Assembly (NCBI GenBank): GCA_016713405.1
Contig: JADJPF010000004.1
Coordinates: 124,001 to 188,000 of the forward strand
DNA: 64,000 nucleotides
Direction: 5' to 3'
DNA from: Blastocatellia bacterium
GTDB taxonomy: Bacteria; Acidobacteriota; Blastocatellia; Chloracidobacteriales; JADJPF01
Part shown: positions 24,540 to 33,646 of the stretch, in pieces
Position numbering within the stretch: the stretch's first letter is position 1
Layout: each line of letters begins with the position of its first letter
Program-made: the position numbers and the translations under genes
The notes under the pieces: model-generated
Database searches by the model: none
Told to the model about the DNA's origin: nothing
Seen by the model: the letters and a program-made list of their open reading frames with translations, nothing else

Positions 24540-26243
24540 ATGGCTGCTCCAGATATGGAAAAAATTGTCTCGTTATCTAAAAGGCGAGGCTTTATCTTTC
24601 AAAGTAGTGAAGTTTATGGAGGCATTGGATCTACTTGGGATTACGGGCCACTTGGCGTAGAGCTAAAAAATAATGTTAAGCGTGCCTGGTGGCGAAGTGT
24701 TGTTTATGAACGCGATGATATGGAAGGCTTAGACGCTGCTATCTTAATGAATCGCTTAGTTTGGCGATATTCAGGACATGAAGCAACATTTTCTGATCCG
24801 CTAGTTGATTGTAAAGAATGCAAAAAACGTTTTCGCTCTGATCACGTCAAAGGTAAAAATTGCCCAGAATGTGCTGGGGAATTAACCGACCCTCGAAGCT
24901 TTAATCTAATGTTTCAAACCTATGTTGGGCCTGTCCAAGATGAATCAGGGCTAGCTTACCTTAGACCAGAAACCGCACAAGGCATTTTTGTTAACTTTAT
25001 GAATGTTCAACAAACGATGCGTAGAAAATTACCTTTTGGTGTTGCTCAAATAGGAAAATCTTTCCGTAATGAAATCACACCTGGTAATTTTACTTTTCGC
25101 ACTCGTGAATTTGAACAAATGGAAATAGAGTATTACTGTAAACCGCCAAAGTATTTACAACCTGGTGAAAAAGATGACGAAGCTTTACATGCTGAATGGG
25201 TAGAGCAACGTTTTAATTGGTATGTAAGCTTAGGGCTTGATGCTAGCCGACTACAAAAACGCGCTCAAGGTAAAGAAGAGCTAGCCCATTATGCTAAAGC
25301 TACTACAGATATAGAATATCTTTTCCCCGGTTCGCTTGGCTGGAGTGAGTTAGAAGGCGTAGCCAATCGCCAAGACTATGATTTATCTGCTCATAGTAAA
25401 GATGTGCCAGAATCAGATATTGAGCGTCTTAAATTAGTAAAAAATACTGATAGCATCCAAAAGTTAGATTATTTTGATGAACAATATGCAGATCCTGAAA
25501 CAGGAAAAAAAGGTACGCGCTATATTCCTTATGTAATTGAGCCTTCAGCAGGTGCTGATCGAGCGACTCTAGCTTTTTTATGTGAAGCTTATAATGAGGA
25601 GTTAGTTAGCGAGCCAAAAGAAGCAGAATTAACACAACTTCGGGATTCTGCCGCAGCAGTCTTAAAAAATTTAGATAAGAAAATTGCTGAAGCAGAAAAA
25701 CAAAAAGCAAAAGGCGAAGTTAAAACAGAAAATACACCTAGTTTAGAACAGCTTAAAGCTATTAGCGAAAGCTTAAATAACGCTTTAATGGGACTTCCAA
25801 AAACCCTGCTAGCATTTGAAGATGTTTGCAATATGCCAGGAGGCGATAAGTTAGATTTACTTAAGAAAATGCGTCCAATAGCTGCTAAATTGTGTGATGA
25901 ATACACTCGTGTAGTCTTGAAACTCCATCCACACCTTGCACCAATTAAAGTTGCTGTATTTCCTTTAAAGAAAAATGAACCTCGTATTGTAGAAATGGCT
26001 AAAAAGATTCGCCATAACTTACAGCCTTTTCTTAGAGTAGTTTATGATGATAGTGCTGGAATAGGTAAACTTTACAGACGACAAGATGAAATAGGCACTC
26101 CGTTTTGCATTACAGTAGATTTTCAATCCCTAGAAGATTTTACTGTTACAGTGCGAGATCGAGACACAATGCAACAAGAGCGAGTTCAAATAGATAACTT
26201 GGCTCAAGATTTATGTAAAAGAATTGGTTTAGTAACTTTTTAA
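24540..26243 (+). CDS. glyS: Glycine--tRNA ligase, homodimeric type, with about 100-residue insertion
   Basis: This class II synthetase charges tRNA-Gly. The N-terminus (SLSKRRGFIFQSSEVYGGIGS), the zinc-binding CKECKKR / CPEC, RPETAQGIFVNF, and the C-terminal anticodon-binding LAPIKVAVFPL are all typical of the single-chain (eukaryote-like) type. The length, 567 residues, exceeds the usual 460-510 because of an extra Lys/Glu-rich helical segment at about residues 357-455. That segment separates the catalytic core from the anticodon domain. The insert is in frame and its codon use is like its surroundings. The ATG at 24540 follows AAAGGA. The cytochrome gene follows 50 bases later. Confidence 0.95.
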   Translation: MAAPDMEKIVSLSKRRGFIFQSSEVYGGIGSTWDYGPLGVELKNNVKRAWWRSVVYERDDMEGLDAAILMNRLVWRYSGHEATFSDPLVDCKECKKRFRSDHVKGKNCPECAGELTDPRSFNLMFQTYVGPVQDESGLAYLRPETAQGIFVNFMNVQQTMRRKLPFGVAQIGKSFRNEITPGNFTFRTREFEQMEIEYYCKPPKYLQPGEKDDEALHAEWVEQRFNWYVSLGLDASRLQKRAQGKEELAHYAKATTDIEYLFPGSLGWSELEGVANRQDYDLSAHSKDVPESDIERLKLVKNTDSIQKLDYFDEQYADPETGKKGTRYIPYVIEPSAGADRATLAFLCEAYNEELVSEPKEAELTQLRDSAAAVLKNLDKKIAEAEKQKAKGEVKTENTPSLEQLKAISESLNNALMGLPKTLLAFEDVCNMPGGDKLDLLKKMRPIAAKLCDEYTRVVLKLHPHLAPIKVAVFPLKKNEPRIVEMAKKIRHNLQPFLRVVYDDSAGIGKLYRRQDEIGTPFCITVDFQSLEDFTVTVRDRDTMQQERVQIDNLAQDLCKRIGLVTF

Positions 26244-26293
26244 TTAATGCTAATCATTGATATATAAAAGCTTAACTGCTTAGAGGAGGAAAA

Positions 26294-26737
26294 ATGCAAA
26301 AACATAAAAAAACAATTGTCTTAACATTAGCTATGGTGATTCTATCTCTAACTTGGGCTTGTGGTGGTGGTGGAAATACTAATACTACTACCCCAACTAA
26401 TACTACTAGTCCAGCTTCAAGCCCAGCAGCAAGCCCTGCTCCGGCAGCAAGTCCAGCAGCAACACCTGCTGCTACAGTAGATGTTTCTAAAGAAGCTATC
26501 GCGCAAATTTATACTAAAAATTGCCAACTCTGTCATGGTGCAGAAGGGAAAGGGTTAAAAGCAATTTCTCCAGATATGCCAGATTTTACAGATGCTAAAT
26601 GGCAAGCTGACGAATCAGACCAAGAATTATATGAAACTATTGCTAATGGTGATGGTAAAATGCCTAAATGGACAGGCATATTAAAAGAAGAAGAAATGCG
26701 TGCTTTAGTCCAACATGTAAGAGGCTTTAAAAAATAA
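26294..26737 (+). CDS. Single-haem c-type cytochrome, likely lipoprotein or exported
   Basis: The 147-residue protein has an N-terminal signal (KTIVLTLAMVILSLTWAC) with a Cys at the likely processing site, followed by a Gly/Thr/Pro/Ala linker. The C-terminal 85 residues form a cytochrome c domain with the haem-binding CQLCH motif and the axial Met in KMPKWTG. It probably transfers electrons outside the cytoplasm. The preceding residues (TWAC) do not match the lipobox perfectly, so lipidation is uncertain. A strong GAGGAGG lies 5-6 bases before the ATG. It is followed by cca after 23 bases. Confidence 0.9.
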   Translation: MQKHKKTIVLTLAMVILSLTWACGGGGNTNTTTPTNTTSPASSPAASPAPAASPAATPAATVDVSKEAIAQIYTKNCQLCHGAEGKGLKAISPDMPDFTDAKWQADESDQELYETIANGDGKMPKWTGILKEEEMRALVQHVRGFKK

Positions 26738-26760
26738 GTAAATTTTACTAAGGTTTTAAG

Positions 26761-28224
26761 ATGAAATTAGAGTTAGACCTTGCTGGTAAAAAAGCAATGG
26801 GATTAATCCAAAAAATATGCGCGGCTATTGAAAAAGAAGGTGGCCGCGCATTTTTAGTTGGTGGTCTTGTCCGGGATCTAGCAATGGTAAAACTAGGTTT
26901 AATTGGTAGCAAAGACTTACCACCTGCTAGAGATTTTGATATAGAAGCCTATCAAATTGATGCAGAGAAATTACGCGCTGTATTAGCTAAATTTGGCCGA
27001 GTTGGTGCCGTTGGGGAAGCTTTTACAGTTTATAAATTAGCTTTTGGACACGCTGAAAATCGAATAGAGCTAGATGTTAGTCTGCCTCGTCGAGAATCTA
27101 AAACCGGACGCGGGCATCGCGGCTTTTTAGTTGTAGGCGATCCCGACATGACAATTGAAGAAGCTGCAAAAAGGCGGGATCTTACAATAAATGCAATACT
27201 TTGCCAGCCAACAACAGGCCAAATAATAGACCCTTATAATGGTATAGAAGATCTAAAACAGCATCTTTTAAGAGTAGTTGATCCAACTACTTTTATTGAA
27301 GACTCTTTAAGAGTGCTAAGAGTAATGCAGTTTGCTGCTCGTTTTGAATTTAGGATTTCTGAAGATACAAAAGCACTTTGCCGGACAATAGATCTTTTAG
27401 ATTTACCTTGTGAAAGGATTTGGGGAGAAATAGAAAAACTTTTGCTACTTGCTAAACGTCCGTCTATTGGCTGGCAAGTAGCTTTAGAAATGGGTGTAAT
27501 TGACCAACTTTTTCCAGAATTAAAAGCCTTAGTTGATTGTCCACAAGAAAAACAATGGCATCCTGAAGGAGATGTTTGGGTTCATACGCTTCAAGCCTTA
27601 GACGAGGCAGCACAATTAATTAGTGATTTACCTAAAGCACAACAAATAACTATAATGTTAGCAGTGCTATGTCATGATGTAGGTAAACCTTCTACAACAG
27701 AAGTAATAAATGGACGGATTCGCTCACTAGCACACGAGGAAGCAGGAGTTAAACCAACTGAACAATTTTTAGACCGGCTAAATATTCATACATTTGATGG
27801 TTATAATGTACGTGAGCAAGTAATAGGACTAGTAGCAAATCACCTAAAACCAGGACAATTTTACAAACAAAAAGAAACTGTTACAGATGGAGCATTCCGA
27901 CGTTTAGCACAAAAATGTGAGATGGAACTGCTTTATCGTGTAGCAAAAGCAGACTCGCTTGGTCGTCATGCTGCGGATGCTCCTGAGCCTAATGCAGATG
28001 CTCAAGAATGGTTTCGCGCTCGTGTGTTGGAACTTGGTGTAGAAAAAGAAGCACCTCAAGCTTTGCTTTTAGGCCGTCATTTACTAGACTTAGGCTTACG
28101 TCCGGGTCGTCAAATTGGACAAATTACACGTGCTGTTTATGAACTACAACTTGATGGAAAAGTTACCAATTTGGCAGAAGCTATTAATGCTGCAAAAGAA
28201 TTAATTGCAAATCAAAGTAATTAA
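26761..28224 (+). CDS. cca: CCA tRNA nucleotidyltransferase with HD domain
   Basis: The enzyme adds or repairs the 3'-CCA end of tRNAs. The polymerase-beta-like head has VGGLVRDLAMV (residues 34-44) and ARDFDIEAY, followed by RRDLTINAIL and EDSLRVLRVMQFAARF. An HD domain around residues 275-350 (HTLQAL, LCHDVGKP) indicates extra phosphohydrolase activity as in the E. coli-type enzyme. At 487 residues it is near the expected size. It has an AAGG about 8 bases upstream and follows the cytochrome gene; the VWA gene starts 18 bases later. Confidence 0.93.
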   Translation: MKLELDLAGKKAMGLIQKICAAIEKEGGRAFLVGGLVRDLAMVKLGLIGSKDLPPARDFDIEAYQIDAEKLRAVLAKFGRVGAVGEAFTVYKLAFGHAENRIELDVSLPRRESKTGRGHRGFLVVGDPDMTIEEAAKRRDLTINAILCQPTTGQIIDPYNGIEDLKQHLLRVVDPTTFIEDSLRVLRVMQFAARFEFRISEDTKALCRTIDLLDLPCERIWGEIEKLLLLAKRPSIGWQVALEMGVIDQLFPELKALVDCPQEKQWHPEGDVWVHTLQALDEAAQLISDLPKAQQITIMLAVLCHDVGKPSTTEVINGRIRSLAHEEAGVKPTEQFLDRLNIHTFDGYNVREQVIGLVANHLKPGQFYKQKETVTDGAFRRLAQKCEMELLYRVAKADSLGRHAADAPEPNADAQEWFRARVLELGVEKEAPQALLLGRHLLDLGLRPGRQIGQITRAVYELQLDGKVTNLAEAINAAKELIANQSN

Positions 28225-28242
28225 TGGTGTTAGGGAAAGTTT

Positions 28243-29562
28243 ATGAAATTTACCAAATATGCCAAATGGGATGGTTTAGACTGGTCAGAACTAAGTTTAG
28301 ATGAATTGCTAAATAAGCTAACAGAATTTTTTCTTCAAAGTGGTTTCCAAGGCTATTCTCGCCGTCGTTCAACGCCAAAACAGCAAAATCAAAGCCTAGC
28401 AGATTTAGCCGAAGCTATTCGCCAAGCCCTGCTTCAAGGTGTGCTTTCTGATTTGGAAATGGAGCAACTTCAAGATGAGGATGGAAATATTCGTGAAGAA
28501 GTTTTAGCTGAACTTTTAGACCGACTAATTGAGAAATTACTTAAGGAAGGCTATATAAACTTAGAAAATGAAGAAGCCGTTCAAGCTCTACGCCAGCAAC
28601 TTGCTAAAGAAGGTCGGCTAGATCCAGAATGGGCCAAAGGTGTTAAATTTCAACTAACTGATAAAGGCTTGGATTTTCTAGGATTTAAAGCTTTACGGGA
28701 TTTGCTTGGCAGCTTTGGACGTAGCAGCATTGGCCGTCACGACACTAATCATCTTGCTACTAGCATTGAAGCAAATGAAGTTTCTAAACCTTATGAATTT
28801 GGCGATACAATAAATTTAGATGTTAATGCTACACTTCTTTCTGCTCTTAAACGTGAAGGTTTAGGAACACCAATAAATTTAGAATATCGTGATTTAATGG
28901 TGCATCAGTCAGAATATCATAGCTCTTGTGCTACGGTTTTAATGCTAGATTGTAGCCATTCAATGATTTTGTATGGAGAAGATCGTTTTAGCCCTGCTAA
29001 AAAAGTGGCTCTAGCCTTAGCGCATTTGATTCGTACTCAATACCCTGGTGATAGTATTCGCGTAGTTTTATTTCATGATGGCGCAGAAGAAATTCCATTT
29101 GCTAAACTAGCTCAAGTACAAGTTGGCCCCTATCATACCAACACTTTAGAAGGCTTAAGACTAGCAAGACGAATACTTTCAGCCCAACAAAAGGAAATGA
29201 AGCAAATTATTATGATTACCGATGGCAAACCTTCAGCAATGTTTGTTGATGGTGGGCTTAAGGGCAAGAAAAATCATGCTTTTCATTATGCTGAGCCAAC
29301 TGCTAGCGGACGGTATCTTTATAAAAATCCTATGGGACTTGATCCTCTTATTATTCAGGAAACCTTAAAAGAAGTAGCTAATTGTCGTAAATCAGGTATT
29401 TTAATTAATACTTTTATGTTAACTGATGATTATTATTTAGTCGATTTTGTTAAAAAAGTAACAGAAATTGCTCATGGTAAAGCATATTTCACTAGCGTAG
29501 TAAATCTAGGACAGTATGTATTATATGATTTTATTAAGAAGAAGACTAAAAAAGTACGTTAA
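28243..29562 (+). CDS. VWA domain protein, CobT/BatA-like
   Basis: The 439-residue cytoplasmic protein has a helical, charged N-terminal half and a C-terminal VWA domain. The MIDAS-type motif is VLMLDCSHSM (near residue 227-236) and the later strand IIMITDGKPSAMF completes the metal site. Such proteins often work with MoxR or Mg-chelatase AAA+ ATPases to remodel or insert metals, but no such ATPase is adjacent. It is followed 9 bases later by an unrecognised 273-residue gene, so the two probably act together. Function is not assigned. Confidence 0.87.
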   Translation: MKFTKYAKWDGLDWSELSLDELLNKLTEFFLQSGFQGYSRRRSTPKQQNQSLADLAEAIRQALLQGVLSDLEMEQLQDEDGNIREEVLAELLDRLIEKLLKEGYINLENEEAVQALRQQLAKEGRLDPEWAKGVKFQLTDKGLDFLGFKALRDLLGSFGRSSIGRHDTNHLATSIEANEVSKPYEFGDTINLDVNATLLSALKREGLGTPINLEYRDLMVHQSEYHSSCATVLMLDCSHSMILYGEDRFSPAKKVALALAHLIRTQYPGDSIRVVLFHDGAEEIPFAKLAQVQVGPYHTNTLEGLRLARRILSAQQKEMKQIIMITDGKPSAMFVDGGLKGKKNHAFHYAEPTASGRYLYKNPMGLDPLIIQETLKEVANCRKSGILINTFMLTDDYYLVDFVKKVTEIAHGKAYFTSVVNLGQYVLYDFIKKKTKKVR

Positions 29563-29571
29563 TAATTAGGC

Positions 29572-30393
29572 ATGAAAGAAATTTATATTCTTCCAACAGG
29601 ACAAATTTTACAAAATGCAATAAATATTGAAATGGGACGACTTGACCCAGAAAATCTTTGTTTTGATCGTTTAGCCGAATTTTCTAAATATGCTTTTCGT
29701 TCTGCTGCTAAGCAATTAGCTGAAGCAATAATACTAGGTTTGCAAGTACCAAGTCAATTTGTTACTTCACATATTGAACATGCTTGTAATGTTTTTGCTT
29801 GTGCAGTATTTCTTGATCCAACGCTAGTAAAAAATCCTAAATTTACAATGTTGTTAGATGTTGTAGATCGGTTGGACACTTTTGGCCCGGCTTACCCTGT
29901 GCCAGAGAGCGTTTCTAATCAGGTTCGTGCTTTAATGGGGCCAATTTGGAAGCTTCGTAATGAAGGAAAACTTTATTCATTAACAGCAAATGAGATAGCA
30001 GAATTACTAAAAGCTACTGCCCAACAGGTAGCAGATTACTGTAATGGTACCTATGAATTAATTCTAGAAAAAGAAAATCCTAGAACTTTTCAAATTATTG
30101 ATGAATATAAGACAATGATTATGGTAGAAAGTTCTAGCTTTATTTTTGATCTTCTTTATAAAAAATCTTACCGTATTGCTATTGTTTATCGTAAGTTAAA
30201 TGATGGATATAAATATGATATTGCTAAACAATCAGAGTTTGTTCGCTTTGACATTTTAGCTTTGATTGTTGAATTAAATAAGCTAGAAGTAGGCTGGACA
30301 GGGACATCTACTACAGGACATTCCCCTCGTATTCATAGCCAGCTTGAGCCGAAACAAGTTTGGGGTTTAATGTTAAATAACTTGTTAACTTAA
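29572..30393 (+). CDS. Unrecognised protein coupled to the VWA gene
   Basis: I do not recognise this 273-residue protein. It is soluble, alpha/beta, with no signal peptide. Notable segments are HIEHACNVFACAV and DVVDRLDTFGP (a His/Asp-rich central part), and the C-terminal GTSTTGHSPRIHSQLEP. The spacing of His and Asp suggests a metal-dependent or phosphoesterase-like fold, but no known motif can be claimed. It starts 9 bases after the VWA gene and is the last gene of the run. The next gene has its own promoter. Confidence 0.7.
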   Translation: MKEIYILPTGQILQNAINIEMGRLDPENLCFDRLAEFSKYAFRSAAKQLAEAIILGLQVPSQFVTSHIEHACNVFACAVFLDPTLVKNPKFTMLLDVVDRLDTFGPAYPVPESVSNQVRALMGPIWKLRNEGKLYSLTANEIAELLKATAQQVADYCNGTYELILEKENPRTFQIIDEYKTMIMVESSSFIFDLLYKKSYRIAIVYRKLNDGYKYDIAKQSEFVRFDILALIVELNKLEVGWTGTSTTGHSPRIHSQLEPKQVWGLMLNNLLT

Positions 30394-30580
30394 CATCTGT
30401 CTTTGTAAGTTGACAGAAGTTCAAAATAGTTTTTATCCTATTAGCCAGACTATATAGCCCCTAAACAAGTTTCAAGCTAAAATTAGCAAAATACGCAAGC
30501 TACTAAAATTTTGGTAAAAGCTTATAATAAAACATAAAATATAGTTACTTTACTAATGCCTAAAAAGGTAAAGTATTACT

Positions 30581-30609
30581 TTGACTTTTGCTGGCAAAAG
30601 CATTATTTT
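30581..30609 (+). promoter_or_regulatory. Promoter candidate for the FHA kinase gene
   Basis: TTGACT at 30581-30586 and TATTTT at 30604-30609 are 17 bp apart, 56 bases upstream of the ATG. The spacer contains GCTGGCAAAA at the same distance from TTGAC as in the promoter candidate before the Fic-like gene. Confidence 0.5.
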
Positions 30610-30664
30610 AATAGTCTTGAGCAAAATTAAGCGCGATAAAATTCATCATTAATCAAAGGCGCAT

Positions 30665-32728
30665 ATGGAAAAATTGTTGCAACTTGATCCAGGGTCATTA
30701 TTGATAGATCGTTACCTAATCGTTAAACGAATTGGTGGCGGGGGCATGGGAAGTGTTTATTTAGCTCGTGACAAGCGACTAGCAGACTCATCGCGGGCTG
30801 TAAAAGAAATGATGGGCGTTCATACGGAAGAGAATCAGCGTAGAAAAGCTATTGAAGATTTTGAGCGTGAATCACAACTTTTATCAGCCTTAGACCATCC
30901 TGCTATTCCTACAATTTATGATTATTTTGTTTCTGAAGGTTGTTACTACCTTGTAATGAAATATATTGGTGGAGGCGATCTATCACAAAGATTAAAAGCT
31001 TCTGGTGGAACAATTGATGAAAAGATTGTTACTGAATGGGCAATTCAAATAGCTGATGTGCTAAGTTATTTGCATAACCAAAAACCGCAAATTATTTATC
31101 GAGATATGAAGCCAGCTAACATAATGTTGGATGAGAGAGATAAAATAGTTTTAGTAGATTTTGGTATTGCTCGTTCTGTTGCTCCTGCTCAAAGGGTGAC
31201 TGCAATTGGAACAATGGGTTATGCCCCTCCAGAACTTTTTGCTGGTAAAGTTGAACCTCGATCAGATATATATTCTTTGGGTGCAACAATGTTTCATCTT
31301 TTAACAGGACGTGACCCACAAGATAACCCTCTTTTAATGTTTGATTTTAATCGTAATCCTAAGCCTTCTCAAATTAATCCAAAACTTTCTGAGGGAATGG
31401 ACAAAATTTTAATTAAGTCTGTAGATCATAAACCTACTAATCGTTTTGCTTCTGCCGCAGAAATGCGGGATATTTTGCAACAGCATCTTTATCAATTAAC
31501 ATCAGGAGCAAAATCCGTTAGTGTTCCTGCTTCAACTCCAAAAGAAGCAGAAGCCCCAGGCAATTTTTGTGGTCAGTGTGGCAATAAAGTAGGCGTAGGT
31601 AGTGCTTTTTGTCAAACTTGCGGTGCACCTCAAAAAGCAGATGCTGTTGTTATTGCACCTGTAACACTAGTTTATGTTGGTCAAGACGGTCAAAGATTTT
31701 CTTTTGTATTAGGTAAAGAAACTAGCTTGGTTGGTCGTTTAGACAATAACCGAGGTATTTATCCAGATATTGACCTTTCACCATTTGATAAAGATGGTAA
31801 AATCTCGCGTCGTCATGCAATCATTCATCGTTCTGGAGATAAAATTTCTCTTGAAGATCTAAATAGCGTTAATGGAACTTATATAAATCGTGGAGAAAGA
31901 TTACAACCAAAGAAACCTTATTTATTAAAAAACAATGATGAGCTTTGTTTAGGTGAAACTTTTGTTAGATTATTTATTGGTGCAGTTCCTGGACAAATAC
32001 CTGTACCAGTTCCAATTGGTCAAGGTGTTTCTTTAGGAGCTACAATTTCGACAAGCGATAAACAACTACCTACTCCTAATAATCCCAATATAAAAAAAGA
32101 CACTTTACCTAGTGCAGTAAGAGCCTCTTTTGTAGGGGCAAATGTTATGTCACCGCCACCACCGCCGCCACCACCAGGCAACTTTCAACCTAAAGTACGT
32201 ACAGGTGCTTCAGCCGCTAAACCCGCTTCTTCTGTGGCAACAGAAGTAGAAAAACCAGTAGCAGCACAGCAAGTAGTTTCTGAGTCTCAACCTCTAGTAG
32301 GTTCTAGTAATGAAGTCGAAAGAGATGCTAATGGTCGTTATGTTTTGCCATATTTTAGTAATATAGAAATTCTTCCACAGGTGAAATTAGGTCAAAGCAC
32401 AGTACTAAAAATAGGACTATTACCTAAAGTAGATGCTACAGGTCGTAAAACAGAAAAGCCTCATCCTTATGAAGGTGAAATTCCCTTAAGTTTTGCTGAC
32501 TTAAACTCTGCTACTAATTTAACTATGGAAATTTATATTGCTGCACCTGGTTTTGAAGTTGAACCAGATATTTTTGCTCGCTTTAATGTTGGGGTTAACC
32601 GTAGCGGAGCAGCTAAACCATTTTTACTTAAAGCTGTACAAACTGGACAAGTAACAATAACAATAGATTTTTACCAGGATACAGACTACTTAACAAGTGT
32701 TTCTTTAGAAACAACAGTTATTGAATGA
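30665..32728 (+). CDS. Serine/threonine kinase with zinc ribbon, FHA domain and C-terminal beta domain
   Basis: This 687-residue cytoplasmic kinase has a domain order of kinase (about 10-270), zinc ribbon (CGQCGNK...FCQTCGAP, 299-324), FHA (342-440), a poly-Pro stretch near 497-505 and a beta-rich C-terminal domain (about 560-687). Kinase motifs are GGGGMGSVYLA, YRDMKPANIML and DFGIARS. The FHA motif LVGR...SRRH...NSVNGTYI is intact, so it can bind phosphothreonine peptides, possibly its own phosphorylated partner or itself. There is no membrane segment. Which proteins it phosphorylates is unknown. The preceding intergenic region also holds an 8-bp inverted repeat (TACTTTAC / GTAAAGTA). Confidence 0.93.
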   Translation: MEKLLQLDPGSLLIDRYLIVKRIGGGGMGSVYLARDKRLADSSRAVKEMMGVHTEENQRRKAIEDFERESQLLSALDHPAIPTIYDYFVSEGCYYLVMKYIGGGDLSQRLKASGGTIDEKIVTEWAIQIADVLSYLHNQKPQIIYRDMKPANIMLDERDKIVLVDFGIARSVAPAQRVTAIGTMGYAPPELFAGKVEPRSDIYSLGATMFHLLTGRDPQDNPLLMFDFNRNPKPSQINPKLSEGMDKILIKSVDHKPTNRFASAAEMRDILQQHLYQLTSGAKSVSVPASTPKEAEAPGNFCGQCGNKVGVGSAFCQTCGAPQKADAVVIAPVTLVYVGQDGQRFSFVLGKETSLVGRLDNNRGIYPDIDLSPFDKDGKISRRHAIIHRSGDKISLEDLNSVNGTYINRGERLQPKKPYLLKNNDELCLGETFVRLFIGAVPGQIPVPVPIGQGVSLGATISTSDKQLPTPNNPNIKKDTLPSAVRASFVGANVMSPPPPPPPPGNFQPKVRTGASAAKPASSVATEVEKPVAAQQVVSESQPLVGSSNEVERDANGRYVLPYFSNIEILPQVKLGQSTVLKIGLLPKVDATGRKTEKPHPYEGEIPLSFADLNSATNLTMEIYIAAPGFEVEPDIFARFNVGVNRSGAAKPFLLKAVQTGQVTITIDFYQDTDYLTSVSLETTVIE

Positions 32729-32779
32729 TAGAATGCAGGCAATTTGTTTGTATTCAAAAATGTTTTCTATTAGCTAAAC

Positions 32780-32809
32780 TTGACGCTAGCTGGCAAAACT
32801 CTCTAACAT
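32780..32809 (+). promoter_or_regulatory. Promoter candidate for the Fic-like gene
   Basis: TTGACG at 32780-32785 and TAACAT at 32804-32809 are 18 bp apart, 42 bases before the ATG. The spacer contains GCTGGCAAAA (32789-32798), as at 30590-30599. Confidence 0.4.
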
Positions 32810-32851
32810 GCTTTAAATTATTTAAATTAAGCCGTTAGAAAGTAATGCTTC

Positions 32852-33628
32852 ATGCCAGCTTTACCTATTTATCAAGATTCTTATCGTCCTTCGTCCAATT
32901 GGGTTAAAACTGTAGCTGAAAAACAAGAAGTTTTAGCTAAGTTACAACCCTTAAAAAATCAACAAAAAATACAAACATATTTGTTTGTTAACCAGATAAC
33001 CCAAAATTTACAATTAGAGGGTTTAGAGGTTTCTTTTCAAGAAGTTGAAGATTTAATTAATCAACCTACTCCAGAACTACTATCAGCAAAAATACAAAAT
33101 CTTGTTAATGCAATTAATTGTATTAATAGCTTATTGGATAGTTCTTTAGATAAAACTAAAATAAATCTTACTAGTGAATTAGTTTGCCAAATACATGCTT
33201 TAAGTATGTTTGAAATAGACTCACGCGCTGGATTTTATCGCCAAACAGCAGCTAAAATAATTGCTCCAGGACATGACCCTTGTGATGCTATTGCAGTATC
33301 ACTGCTAATAGATAATGCCTTAGACTGGTTTAGCACAGATTCATTTAGAGAACTTCATCCACTAGAACAAGCATGGCTAGTACATCTACGAATAATAGAC
33401 TTACAACCATTTGAGCAAGGCAATAGCATAATTGCAAGGTTAATGGCTAGTTTCTATGCTCAAAAAGCAGGTCTTTGCCCAATAATAGTTAATCATGATG
33501 AACAAGAATTTTACGCTTACGCGCTAAATAATGCCCTAATGATGATAACTCAACCTGGAGTAGAATTATTTGCCCGTTCAGTGATTAGAACTTATGACCA
33601 ACTAATTTCTTTAATTGAAAACACTTAA
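32852..33628 (+). CDS. Fic-family-like protein with altered catalytic motif
   Basis: The 258-residue protein has the layout of Fic AMP-transferases. The N-terminal helix region has a degenerate inhibitor-like stretch (TQNLQLEGLEV), and the core reads HPLEQAWLVHLRIIDLQPFEQGNSIIARL. In active Fic proteins the core motif is HPFx(D/E)GNGR. Here the leading His is Gln and the tail GNGR reads GNSI, so the catalytic His and Arg are missing. It is probably catalytically dead, or it may use another chemistry. It follows the FHA kinase by 123 bp and is followed by the broken Kelch gene. Position and a shared promoter motif suggest co-regulation with the kinase. Confidence 0.75.
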   Translation: MPALPIYQDSYRPSSNWVKTVAEKQEVLAKLQPLKNQQKIQTYLFVNQITQNLQLEGLEVSFQEVEDLINQPTPELLSAKIQNLVNAINCINSLLDSSLDKTKINLTSELVCQIHALSMFEIDSRAGFYRQTAAKIIAPGHDPCDAIAVSLLIDNALDWFSTDSFRELHPLEQAWLVHLRIIDLQPFEQGNSIIARLMASFYAQKAGLCPIIVNHDEQEFYAYALNNALMMITQPGVELFARSVIRTYDQLISLIENT

Positions 33629-33646
33629 GCGTTTATAAGGTTAATT

